Made by a program: the position numbers and the translations under genes. This document shows, in pieces, positions 8,522-16,036 of a stretch of DNA of 64,000 nt. The notes under the pieces were generated by a model. That model saw only the letters and a list, made by a program, of their open reading frames with translations. It was not told where the DNA came from and did no database searches. The stretch is from an uncultured Eubacteriales bacterium (GTDB lineage: Bacteria; Bacillota; Clostridia; Christensenellales; Aristaeellaceae), in contig CACZHW010000009.1 in the NCBI GenBank assembly GCA_902781095.1, forward strand, positions 41,785 to 105,784, given 5' to 3'. How positions within the stretch are numbered: position 1 is the first letter of the stretch; every line of letters starts with the position of its first letter.

Positions 8522-9178
8522 ATGGCCGTCAACCCGTACGACGCTTCCGGTTTCGTGATGCTCTCGGACGTATGCCCCGACATCCTGCAGGAGATCCGCT
8601 ATTTTTCGACGTACAACTTCATCGGCGGGCGCATAGACGGCTACAAAGAGCCCGTCGCGCTGCTGACGCGGGAGGCCGCCGCGGCGCTCGTCCCGGTCTG
8701 CCGCCGGCTGAAGGAGCAGGGATGGCTCCTCAAGGTGTTCGACGCCTACCGGCCCCAGGCCGCCGTAGACCACTTCGTCCGCTGGGTCAGCGATCCGGAA
8801 GACACGCGCATGAAGCCTTTTTTCTATCCCGACGTGGACAAGTCCCGCCTGTTCGAGCTGGATTTCATCGCCAAACGCTCCGGGCACAGCCGGGGCAGCA
8901 CGCTGGACGTCACGCTCTTCGACATGAACAAAGGACACGACGCGGACATGGGCAGCCCCTTCGACTGGTTTGGCGAGCGCTCCCACCCGGGCTGCCGCGA
9001 CGGCGTCTCCGTCGACCAGTACGATCTGCGCATGCTGCTCCAAAGCGTGATGACGGACGCAGGCTTCCGTCCGCTCGCCTCCGAATGGTGGCACTTCACC
9101 CTCCGCCAGGAGCCCTATCCCGATACGTATTTCAACTTCCCCGTGGAACGCGCCTCCCTTGCGGGGAGCCGCTCCTGA
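8522..9178 (+). CDS. VanX-like D-Ala-D-Ala dipeptidase (M15D)
   Basis: A 218-residue zinc D,D-dipeptidase of the VanX/DdpX family. ATG 8522 follows GGAGG closely; an upstream ATG at 8486 lacks a site. The family signature is intact: SGHSRGSTLD gives zinc ligands H122 and D129, SEWWHF gives the catalytic Glu (about 188) and third ligand His (about 191), and DAYRPQ contains the transition-state Arg. No signal peptide is seen, so it acts inside the cell on imported D-Ala-D-Ala or related D,D-dipeptides. In E. coli the homologous gene ddpX is linked to a dipeptide importer, as here. No VanA-type ligase is nearby, so glycopeptide resistance is not indicated. Confidence 0.9.
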   Translation: MAVNPYDASGFVMLSDVCPDILQEIRYFSTYNFIGGRIDGYKEPVALLTREAAAALVPVCRRLKEQGWLLKVFDAYRPQAAVDHFVRWVSDPEDTRMKPFFYPDVDKSRLFELDFIAKRSGHSRGSTLDVTLFDMNKGHDADMGSPFDWFGERSHPGCRDGVSVDQYDLRMLLQSVMTDAGFRPLASEWWHFTLRQEPYPDTYFNFPVERASLAGSRS

Positions 9179-9203
9179 ATTTGTCCTGCAAGGAGGTACC
9201 GGC

Positions 9204-10154
9204 ATGAAAATCGTCCTGACCGAGCCCCTGGGCATCCCGGCGGAAACGCTGCGGGGCCTCGCCGCCCCGCTTGAGGGGCAGGGGCACAGCTTCACCGCGT
9301 ACGACGCACCCGCCGAAACGGAGGCGGAACTGGTCCGGCGCTGCGCCGGCGCGGACATCCTTATCATCGCCAACCACCCGCTCCCCGGTGCGGCCATCCG
9401 CGCCTGCCCGCAGCTGCAGTTCGTCTCGGTCGCGTTCGTCGGCTATGACCACGTGGACGTGTCGGCCTGCCGCGCGCTCGGCGCCCGCATCGCCAACACC
9501 GCCGGCTACTGCGACGACGCCGTAGCGGAACTGGCCGTCGGCCTGGCGCTCGCCTGTCTGCGCCGTTTCCCCGACTGCCACCGCGCCGTACAGGGCGGCG
9601 GCTCGTCCGCCGGACTGCAGGGATCGGAGCTGGCCGGCAAAACCGTCGGCATCATCGGCACCGGCGCCATCGGCCAGCGCACCGCGCAGCTCTTCTCCGC
9701 CTTCCGCTGCCGCCTGCTCGGCTACAGCCGCCGCGCGCGGCCGGAAGCCGAGGCGCTCGGCATCCGTTACGTCTCCCTGCCGGAGCTGCTCTCTTCTTCC
9801 GACATCGTCAGCCTGCACACGCCGCTTACAGAGGAAACCCGCGGCCTCCTCGGCCGGGAGGAACTCGCGCTGATGCGCCCCGGCGCCGTGCTCGTCAACA
9901 CCGCCCGGGGGCCCGTCGTCGACAGCGCCGCGCTTTCCGAAGCTTTAAAGGAAGGCCGGATCCGCGCCGGTATCGACGTGTATGAAAAAGACCCGCCGCT
10001 TCCGGCGGATCATCCCCTCATAGGGGCCCCGAATCTCGTCTGTACGCCGCACATCGGGTTCAACACCCGCGAGTCCATCGAGCGGCGCGCGGCCATGGCC
10101 TTCGAGAACGTCACTGCGTTCCTGAACGGCCTTCCCGTCCGGCTCGTCGTCTGA
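9204..10154 (+). CDS. D-isomer-specific 2-hydroxyacid dehydrogenase
   Basis: A 316-residue NAD-dependent oxidoreductase that interconverts a 2-oxo acid and a D-2-hydroxy acid. The start ATG 9204 follows AGGAGG at 9191-9196. The Rossmann motif GIIGTGAIGQ and the catalytic triad are visible: Arg in NTARGPVVD, Glu in DVYEKDPP, His in TPHIGFN. It is the last gene of the peptide operon. A plausible role is handling the keto acid made from released D-amino acids (inference). It resembles phosphoglycerate or glycerate dehydrogenases at least as much as VanH. Confidence 0.88.
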   Translation: MKIVLTEPLGIPAETLRGLAAPLEGQGHSFTAYDAPAETEAELVRRCAGADILIIANHPLPGAAIRACPQLQFVSVAFVGYDHVDVSACRALGARIANTAGYCDDAVAELAVGLALACLRRFPDCHRAVQGGGSSAGLQGSELAGKTVGIIGTGAIGQRTAQLFSAFRCRLLGYSRRARPEAEALGIRYVSLPELLSSSDIVSLHTPLTEETRGLLGREELALMRPGAVLVNTARGPVVDSAALSEALKEGRIRAGIDVYEKDPPLPADHPLIGAPNLVCTPHIGFNTRESIERRAAMAFENVTAFLNGLPVRLVV

Positions 10155-10176
10155 GCCGCTGTCCTTATACTTCTCT

Positions 10177-10204
10177 CCTCCGCCGGCCGGCGGAGGATTT
10201 TTTT
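10177..10204. terminator. Bidirectional terminator
   Basis: A perfect 20-base palindrome (10177-10196) followed by a T run at 10198-10204. It ends the + operon and lies at the stop of the convergent AEC gene. Confidence 0.85.
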
Positions 10205-11135
10205 ATCGGATAAGCGCCGCGACGACAGCGAACGCCGTGAGGGTCAGCAGCGTGTAGGCGGCGAGGTAGCCGGACAGAAAAGCACTTTCTTCCCTGTCCT
10301 TTACATAGACGGGATAGGCGAACGTCGGCGGCAGGATGAAGAAGACGAGGCAGGCGGTACGGTAGAGCGGCTTATCCGGAAACAGCGACGCTGCAAGCGC
10401 GTACACCGCGGTGCCGCACACCGCGAAAATAAACGCGCGCGCGGCCATCATCCTGCCCGTCGCCTTCCACTCCACGCCTCTCACGGACAGCCCGTATCCC
10501 ACCGTCATCAGGATGAGCGCCGCGACCGGCGTGCCCACGAAGTCGAGGACTGCTTCCAACACCCGACCGGGGGCCGTAGCCGATGCCGCGCGCCCGAGGC
10601 CGGTGACGGAGCAGACGAGTCCCGCCGCGATAGCGCAGTTGATCGGCGTCAGGAGGCTGCGCGCCGTCCCCCGCAGAGTCTTCCTGCCGCCGGACGAAAG
10701 CTGAAGCATCGACATCACGATCGTCCACTGGATCAGCGCGTTGCCCGCGTCCAGCAGTGCGAGATGGTAGAGGTTTTCCTTCCCGCACAGCAGGATGAAC
10801 AGCGCGTAACCGATACTGCCGCCTTCGATGGTCGTGCACAGCCATGGCGCTATGCGCTGCCGCACGCGCAGCAGCCGGCTGGCCGCGAATCCCAGCGCGA
10901 AGGCCAGCAGCGTCACGCCCGCCATGGCGAAGAACAGCGCCGCTTCCCTCCAGGTGAATTCCATCGCCCAGAAGGTTCCGAAGAGGACCGCGGGCAGGCA
11001 GATGTTGACCAGCAGCCCCTTGATCTCCTCCATACCGCCGTCCGAGACGATGCCCTTCCTGCGGATCCAAAGCCCGATCAGCACCACCGACACGACGGGC
11101 AAAACCACTTCCAGCACACCAAACAGGCCGTCCAT
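10203..11135 (-). CDS. AEC-family transporter (auxin efflux carrier type)
   Basis: A 310-residue membrane protein with about ten predicted helices in two five-helix halves, as in the AEC/MleP family. The first half includes PVVSVVLIGLWIRRKG and a conserved NICLPAVLF stretch; the second includes TPVAALILMTVGYGLS and the family-typical LPPTFAYPVY. Characterised members move malate, malonate or other carboxylates, or auxin; the substrate here is unknown. GGAGGGG lies upstream of the ATG. It is monocistronic and divergent from the PfkB kinase gene. Confidence 0.88.
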   Translation of the reverse strand: MDGLFGVLEVVLPVVSVVLIGLWIRRKGIVSDGGMEEIKGLLVNICLPAVLFGTFWAMEFTWREAALFFAMAGVTLLAFALGFAASRLLRVRQRIAPWLCTTIEGGSIGYALFILLCGKENLYHLALLDAGNALIQWTIVMSMLQLSSGGRKTLRGTARSLLTPINCAIAAGLVCSVTGLGRAASATAPGRVLEAVLDFVGTPVAALILMTVGYGLSVRGVEWKATGRMMAARAFIFAVCGTAVYALAASLFPDKPLYRTACLVFFILPPTFAYPVYVKDREESAFLSGYLAAYTLLTLTAFAVVAALIR

Positions 11136-11168
11136 CCTCTACCCCTCCGTTTTTTACTATCACATGTT

Positions 11169-11197
11169 ATTTTATCGTTTCTCCGCGCTCCCGGCAA
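11169..11197 (-). promoter_or_regulatory. Promoter of AEC gene
   Basis: Reading on the minus strand: TTGCCG, 17-base spacer, TAAAAT, with the -10 at 11169-11174. It lies about 35 bases upstream of the start codon. Confidence 0.5.
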
Positions 11198-11240
11198 CCC
11201 TTTTGTGCAAAACTGCGCGCACAGCTGCATACAATTTGAT

Positions 11241-11269
11241 TTGCACGGGCCGCGGGATGCTGTTATACT
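11241..11269 (+). promoter_or_regulatory. Promoter of pfkB-HAD operon
   Basis: TTGCAC (11241-11246), 17-base spacer, TATACT (11264-11269), 30 bases before the kinase start codon. Confidence 0.65.
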
Positions 11270-11299
11270 GTTTAAAACTGCGGGAAAGAGGGGAACGCT

Positions 11300-12232
11300 A
11301 TGGGTATCGTCGTCCTGGGTTCCGTTTTTGTGGACATCAAGGGCTATCCGACAGACGCGTACATTCCGGCCGGCCGGAACGTCGGCCGCGTCGAGCAGGT
11401 TTACGGCGGCGTCAGCCGCAACATTGCGGAAGATATCGCCAACGTGGAGCTCCGCCCCACCTTCGTCAGCCTCGTCGACGACAACGGCGTGGGCGACGAT
11501 GTAATCCGCAAGCTGAAAAACCACAAGGTCAACACGAACTACATCCGCCGCGTCCCGGACGGCATGGGCACCTGGCTGGCCGTCTTCGACAACGACGGCG
11601 ATGTCGTCGCTTCCATCTCCAAACGGCCGGACCTCACGCCCGTCGGCGACATCCTGGACGAGCAGGGGGACGAGATCTTCGCCGCCGCGGACAGCGTGGT
11701 CGTGGAGATCGACATGGACAAGGACATCCTGAAACGCGTCTTCAGCTACGCGGAAAAATACGGCAAGGCGGTCTACGCCGCCGTCTCCAACATGAACATC
11801 GCGGTGGAGCGGCGCGATCTGCTGATGCGCTGCGCCTGCTTTGTCTGCAACCTGCAGGAGGCCGGCATCCTCTTCTCCGAGGACTATGAAGGGCTGACGC
11901 CGGAGCAGATGGTCCGGGTGCTGTCCGAACGCATCCGCCTGGCGAAGATCCCGCAGATGGTCGTCACGATGGGAGCCAGCGGCGCCGTTTACGCCGGCAA
12001 TCACGGGGAGAGCGGCATCTGCGCCGCGCGCAAGGTCGACGTCAAGGATACGACGGGCGCGGGCGACGCCTTCATCGCCGGCGTCTCCATCGGCCTCACC
12101 TACGGCAAGACGCTCGCCGAGGCCTGCGAAATCGGCTCCCGGCTCGCCGCCTCCGTCATCTGCACCTCCGAGAGCGTGTGTCCGCGCTTTCTGCCCAGCG
12201 AATTCGGGCTGGATATTTCTGTCACCGACTGA
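11300..12232 (+). CDS. PfkB-family carbohydrate kinase
   Basis: A 310-residue sugar or nucleoside kinase of the ribokinase/PfkB family. The C-terminal signature DTTGAGDAF at about 250-258 holds the catalytic base D256 and the anion hole, and the N-terminal half has the GGVSRNIAE substrate-binding stretch. It has an AGAGGGGAACGCT site before the ATG. A HAD phosphatase gene starts 9 bases after its stop, suggesting a small sugar-phosphate or nucleoside module. The substrate cannot be deduced; pseudouridine, ribose, fructose or ketodeoxy sugars are options. Confidence 0.85.
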   Translation: MGIVVLGSVFVDIKGYPTDAYIPAGRNVGRVEQVYGGVSRNIAEDIANVELRPTFVSLVDDNGVGDDVIRKLKNHKVNTNYIRRVPDGMGTWLAVFDNDGDVVASISKRPDLTPVGDILDEQGDEIFAAADSVVVEIDMDKDILKRVFSYAEKYGKAVYAAVSNMNIAVERRDLLMRCACFVCNLQEAGILFSEDYEGLTPEQMVRVLSERIRLAKIPQMVVTMGASGAVYAGNHGESGICAARKVDVKDTTGAGDAFIAGVSIGLTYGKTLAEACEIGSRLAASVICTSESVCPRFLPSEFGLDISVTD

Positions 12233-12241
12233 GGTTCCTTC

Positions 12242-13066
12242 ATGAAAAAGCTGCTCTTCTTCGACATCGACGGCACCCTCTGGGACAACCGTTCCCGCAT
12301 ACCGAAAAGCACGGTAAACGCCATCCGCAGGGCCCGTGCAAACGGCCACCTCGCCTTTATCAACAGCGGCCGCAGCCGCGGCTACATCCGCGCACCCCAT
12401 CTCTTTGACATCGGTTTCGACGGCATCGTCAGCGGGGACGGTACGATGATCGAGCTGCCCGGCCCCGGGGAAAGCGTCTGCCATCCCCGGATCAGCCGCA
12501 ACCGCGTGTGCTCCTATTACGAAATCCCGCCGGAAGAGACGCGCGAAATCGTCTCCCTGCTCAAGCGCCACCGCTTCTGTTCGATTCTGGAGGGGCGCGA
12601 CCACCTCTACATCGACAAGGAGGACTTCGGCGACGACGCCTACATCCGCCACATCGAGGAGGACATGGGCGCAGACCTGCTGCCGATGACCGGCGGCGAG
12701 CTGCCCGTCATCACCAAGTTCTCCTGTGACCTGCGCCACGCCGTCGACATCGACGAGGGCCTCCGGAAGATCGGGGAGCGCTTTGACGCCATCCGGCACA
12801 CCGACATGGTGATCGAATTCGTGCCGAAGGGCTTCACCAAGGCGACGGGCATCGAAGACGTCTGCCGCCTGCTTGGGGCCTCGCCCGAAGATACCGTCGC
12901 TTTCGGGGACGGCGCGAACGACGTCCCCATGCTGGAGTACGCCGGCGTCGGCGTCGCCATGGGCGACGGCAACCCCCTCTCCCACCCCGCGGCGGACTAC
13001 GTCACCGCAGGCCTCTGGGAAGACGGCATCGAAAAGGCTCTGCGCCACCTCTCCCTCATTTCCTGA
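12242..13066 (+). CDS. HAD-family phosphatase, Cof type
   Basis: A 274-residue haloacid-dehalogenase-like hydrolase of the Cof/YbiV (type IIB cap) group. Motif I is FFDIDGTLWDN, with nucleophile D8 and acid/base D10. The motif II Ser/Thr lies in INSGRS, the motif III Lys in KGFTKATG, and motif IV is FGDGANDVPML. Members dephosphorylate sugar phosphates or cofactors such as FMN and PLP. It is coupled to the PfkB kinase gene. A strong terminator follows. Confidence 0.88.
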   Translation: MKKLLFFDIDGTLWDNRSRIPKSTVNAIRRARANGHLAFINSGRSRGYIRAPHLFDIGFDGIVSGDGTMIELPGPGESVCHPRISRNRVCSYYEIPPEETREIVSLLKRHRFCSILEGRDHLYIDKEDFGDDAYIRHIEEDMGADLLPMTGGELPVITKFSCDLRHAVDIDEGLRKIGERFDAIRHTDMVIEFVPKGFTKATGIEDVCRLLGASPEDTVAFGDGANDVPMLEYAGVGVAMGDGNPLSHPAADYVTAGLWEDGIEKALRHLSLIS

Positions 13067-13075
13067 CGATCGGAC

Positions 13076-13130
13076 AAAAAAACGCCTCCCTGCTCACTTC
13101 CGTACGGAAGCGCAGGGAGGCGTCCTTTTA
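13076..13130. terminator. Bidirectional terminator
   Basis: A stem formed by 13082-13093 and 13112-13123 (GCCTCCCTGC core) with a second small inner stem. T runs lie on both sides (CTTTT on +, seven T on -), so it serves the HAD operon and the convergent folT gene. Confidence 0.85.
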
Positions 13131-13135
13131 TGGAT

Positions 13136-13840
13136 TTACTTCTTGACCAGGAAGAGTATGACCGACGCCGCGCCCAGCAGCATCAGCGCGGCTACCTGCA
13201 GGATGTCGCGCTTCGTGAAGCGCAGGCCGTCCGTCGGCGGTACATTAAAGCCCTGCTTGCGCGTCGGCGGGATGGCGAAGCGCAGGAAGAACACGAGCAG
13301 CACGGATTCCAGCGGGAACAGCGCGATGTTTTTGACAAAGCGCGGCAGGTTGAAGATCATGTAGCTCTTCCCCAGCATCATGCGGTAATAGAGCAGCGTG
13401 ATCGGCGTGCTGAGCACGATATTGACGAGAAAATCCACCAGGAAGCGCGAGAGTACCACCCGGCGCACCGTGATCCGCGCGCGGTACAGGCACAGGGCGA
13501 AGAGCAGCGAACTGGCCATCTCCGTCAGGATGAAGGGCACGAAATACGGGCCGGACGGCACGAGCAGCCACCCGAGAAAGTCCGAAACGGCCGCCGCCAT
13601 CAGGGAGAGCACCGGCCCCATCACCATCGCGCCGTAGGCGTTGACGAAGAAATTGACGCTGAGGCGCAGATTGGCGCCCACCGGGATGTTGAGCGGCTTG
13701 GTCGCCACGCGCAGCGCGATCATCAGCGCTGCGAAGACGAGCATGCGGGTTTTGCGCACCTCTCCCGCCGCTTCCCGCCAGTATGCGCGGCCAAGCGGGG
13801 TCTCATACAGCCTGCAGTCCGGATTTGTCCGGGAATTCAA
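13136..13840 (-). CDS. folT: Folate ECF transporter S component
   Basis: A 234-residue membrane protein of the ECF S-component fold with six predicted helices. Typical features are KTRMLVFAALMIALRV at the first helix, the extracytoplasmic PSGPYFVPF loop, and VNFFVNAYGAMVMGP. TTG 13840 was chosen because AAGGAGG lies about ten bases upstream; reading further upstream enters the riboswitch. Folate was chosen over other vitamins because a tetrahydrofolate riboswitch precedes the gene. It would work with a shared EcfAA'T energising module encoded elsewhere. Confidence 0.85.
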   Translation of the reverse strand: MNSRTNPDCRLYETPLGRAYWREAAGEVRKTRMLVFAALMIALRVATKPLNIPVGANLRLSVNFFVNAYGAMVMGPVLSLMAAAVSDFLGWLLVPSGPYFVPFILTEMASSLLFALCLYRARITVRRVVLSRFLVDFLVNIVLSTPITLLYYRMMLGKSYMIFNLPRFVKNIALFPLESVLLVFFLRFAIPPTRKQGFNVPPTDGLRFTKRDILQVAALMLLGAASVILFLVKK

Positions 13841-13879
13841 AAAGACCGCCTCCTTCTTTTTTCCCGCAGAGGCAGTCCT

Positions 13880-13982
13880 AAGCAGCGGGATGCGCCGCAG
13901 GCACCGCGCCGGTTCCCCCGGCTTCGTCTCATGGCAACTCCCCGTCCATGAGCACTTGACGCGCCTGAAGCTACTCTGCCTG
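13880..13982 (-). ncRNA. Tetrahydrofolate (THF) riboswitch
   Basis: Read on the minus strand, the leader has the conserved blocks GAGTAG, GCGT-AAGTG, ACGAAG, GCGGTG and GCATCCCGCT of the class I THF aptamer, in the correct order. The helices pair: CAGGC/GCCTG, CTCATGG/CCATGAG and GCCGG/CCGGC, with GCAG/CTGC closing P1. It lies between the promoter and folT. No T-rich terminator follows, so control is probably at translation: a CCCGC stretch in the 3' end could instead pair with GCGGG close to the RBS (inference). Confidence 0.9.
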
Positions 13983-13996
13983 TTGCGGTTTTGGGC

Positions 13997-14025
13997 ATTG
14001 TAACGCATAACACCCGTTTGTGCAA
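13997..14025 (-). promoter_or_regulatory. Promoter of folT riboswitch transcript
   Basis: On the minus strand: TTGCAC, 17-base spacer, TACAAT (-10 at 13997-14002). Transcription would start just before the riboswitch. Confidence 0.7.
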
Positions 14026-14030
14026 GGGCC

Positions 14031-14067
14031 AAAACGAAAAGGGCGGCACGGCCTTGGCCGCACCGCC
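14031..14067 (-). terminator. Terminator of rny
   Basis: A 12-pair stem with one internal mismatch (14042-14053 with 14056-14067), followed on the minus strand by TTTTCGTTTT. Confidence 0.75.
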
Positions 14068-14077
14068 TTCTGAAAGC

Positions 14078-15673
14078 TTATTTGGCGAACTCCGTCGCCC
14101 GGGTTTCGCGGATGACGTTGACCTTGATCTGGCCCGGATACTCCATCTCGGCCTCGATGCGCTTGGCGACCTCGCGCGCCAGCACGATCGTACCCTCGTC
14201 GGTGATGTCCTCGGGCTTGACCATGATGCGGACCTCGCGGCCCGACTGGATGGCGAAGCTCTTCTCCACGCCCTGGAAGCTTCCGGCGATCTCCTCCAGC
14301 TTTTCCAGCCGGCGGATGTAGTTCTCGATGGACTCGCGGCGAGCACCCGGCCGGGCGGCGCTGATGGCGTCCGCGGCCTGGACCAGCACCGCCTCCACCG
14401 TCTGCGGCTCCACGTCGTTGTGGTGCGCCGCGATGCAGTGGATGACCTCCGGAGACTCATGGTAGCGCCTGGCGAGCTCCACGCCCAGCTCCACGTGCGT
14501 GCCTTCCTGCTCGTGATCCACGGCCTTGCCGATGTCGTGGAGCAGTCCGGCGCGCTTGGCCAGCTGGACGTTCGCGCCCAGTTCCGCGGCCATCAGGCCC
14601 GCCAGGTGGCACACCTCGATCGAGTGCTTGAGCACGTTCTGCCCGTAGCTCGTGCGGTAGCGCATCCTTCCCAGCAGCTTGACCAGCTCCGGATGGATGC
14701 CGTTCATGTTGGTCTCGAAGATGGCCTGCTCGCCCGCTTCGCGGATCTGGTTGTCCACGTCGCGGCGCGCCTTCTCCACCATCTCTTCGATGCGCGCGGG
14801 ATGGATGCGTCCGTCCGCGATCAGCTTCTCCAGCGCGACCCTCGCCACCTCGCGGCGGACCGGATCAAACGCGGAAACCACGACCGCCTCCGGCGTATCG
14901 TCGATGATGAGGTCGACGCCCGTCGCCGTCTCCAGCGTGCGGATGTTGCGGCCTTCCCTGCCGATGATGCGGCCCTTCATGTCCTCGCTGGGCAGCGAGA
15001 CGACGGAAACGGTGGTCTCCGCCACGTGATCCGAAGCGCAGCGCTGAATGGCCAGCGCCACGATGTTGCGGGCCTTCTTGTCCGCCTCTTCCTTGGCGGT
15101 CTGCTCGATTTCACGCACCTTGACGGCCGCATCGTGATACGCTTCCTTCTGGATGCGCTCCACGATCATGTCGCGCGCCTCATACTGCGTCATCTGGGCG
15201 ACCTTCTCCAGCTCAGCCGTCAGCTTGACGTCCGCCTCGGCCGCCGCTTTCTCAGCCAGCTCGGCCGCGGCCTTCTGGCGGGCGGCGTTCTCAGCCGCCT
15301 CCTGCGTCAGCCGCTCCAGCTCCTGCTGCTTGTGCTCCAGCGTGCTTTCCCTGCTGTCCAGTGAATCAGCTTTCTTGTCCAGCTGTTCTTCGCGCTGCGT
15401 AACGCGGCGCTCGCTGCGCTGGACTTCCGCCCTGCGGTCCCGCACTTCGCGGTCCAGCTCGTTCTTGAGGCGGATGACCTCTTCCTTCGCTTCGAGGATG
15501 CTCTCCTTCTTCTTCTCTTCGGCGCGCCGCTGCGCGTCATCGAGGAGGTTGCGGGCGTATTCCTCCGTGCGTCCGATCTTCCGTTCCGTCACGCTTTTCC
15601 GGTATAAAAACCCCGCCGCTGCGCCGACAACCAGCGCGGCAAGGATGGCGAGTACGGCAAAAACAATCGGCAA
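14078..15673 (-). CDS. rny: Ribonuclease Y
   Basis: A 531-residue membrane-anchored endoribonuclease that starts mRNA decay in Bacillota. Order of parts: N-terminal membrane helix ([20 protein letters not shown]), a long charged coiled coil to about residue 200, a KH domain with [12 protein letters not shown], and an HD domain with LLHDIGKA (HD near 378) and AAHHND, ending in EFAK. The start is probably TTG 15673, ten bases after AAAGGAG; the GTG at 15682 lies one base from GGAG, too close. It has its own promoter and a leader of about 200 bases, described separately. Confidence 0.92.
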   Translation of the reverse strand: MPIVFAVLAILAALVVGAAAGFLYRKSVTERKIGRTEEYARNLLDDAQRRAEEKKKESILEAKEEVIRLKNELDREVRDRRAEVQRSERRVTQREEQLDKKADSLDSRESTLEHKQQELERLTQEAAENAARQKAAAELAEKAAAEADVKLTAELEKVAQMTQYEARDMIVERIQKEAYHDAAVKVREIEQTAKEEADKKARNIVALAIQRCASDHVAETTVSVVSLPSEDMKGRIIGREGRNIRTLETATGVDLIIDDTPEAVVVSAFDPVRREVARVALEKLIADGRIHPARIEEMVEKARRDVDNQIREAGEQAIFETNMNGIHPELVKLLGRMRYRTSYGQNVLKHSIEVCHLAGLMAAELGANVQLAKRAGLLHDIGKAVDHEQEGTHVELGVELARRYHESPEVIHCIAAHHNDVEPQTVEAVLVQAADAISAARPGARRESIENYIRRLEKLEEIAGSFQGVEKSFAIQSGREVRIMVKPEDITDEGTIVLAREVAKRIEAEMEYPGQIKVNVIRETRATEFAK

Positions 15674-15676
15674 CCC

Positions 15677-15887
15677 TGTCACACTCCTTTCTTTTCATTT
15701 CTCTCATTTCAATTCATGCATGAGGAAACTGAAGTGTGACAAAGCCGCCGCAAAATAAAGACCATACTGCCGCCCCTAAACCACACCGGGCCGGCAGAAA
15801 TGATGGTTATTTACTTCATGTATCAGACGGGGTTCCCCCCGCTTCTTCCATCGCAGCGGCAGAGCCGCACATGTTTCCACAATGACT
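15677..15887 (-). promoter_or_regulatory. Structured 5' leader of rny, class unknown
   Basis: The region 15674-16036 (363 bases) has no gene; this part is the predicted rny leader. On the minus strand, CATGT and ACATG can pair around two hairpins (GCGGC-TCT-GCCGC and GGGG-GGAA-CCCC), a possible three-way junction. A second hairpin is closed by CTGCCG/CGGCAG. Finally GTCACACT (15740-15733) pairs perfectly with AGTGTGAC (15685-15678), which overlaps the GGAG ribosome site and could hide it. I cannot match this to a known riboswitch. The rest of the gap holds the two divergent promoters. Confidence 0.45.
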
Positions 15888-15893
15888 GCATTT

Positions 15894-15922
15894 ATTGTAA
15901 TATTCAACCTTTTTCCTGTCAA
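15894..15922 (-). promoter_or_regulatory. Promoter of rny
   Basis: On the minus strand: TTGACA (15922-15917), 17-base spacer, TACAAT (15899-15894). The -35 is perfect consensus. Confidence 0.8.
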
Positions 15923-15968
15923 GTAGCGGGAGCGCTTCCCCTGATTTTTTGTGAAAAGATGCCTCCAT

Positions 15969-15997
15969 TTGCATATTTTTGCATTCTGTGATATACT
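15969..15997 (+). promoter_or_regulatory. Promoter of secreted repeat-protein gene
   Basis: TTGCAT (15969-15974), 17-base spacer, TATACT (15992-15997), about 40 bases before the ATG at 16037. Confidence 0.65.
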
Positions 15998-16036
15998 TCC
16001 CGCAATATTTCCTTTTCTATCCGAAAGGAGCCTTTC

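Noticed and set aside
8522..10154. Vancomycin-resistance cluster (VanX + VanH-like)
   Set aside because: There is no VanA/B-type ligase, VanY or VanRS nearby, and the dehydrogenase is not specifically VanH-like. The peptide-transport context fits better.
15677..15887. ydaO (c-di-AMP) riboswitch before rny
   Set aside because: A GGGGGGAACCCC stretch recalls the core of that class, but the conserved GGGGT-AATC-like block is absent.
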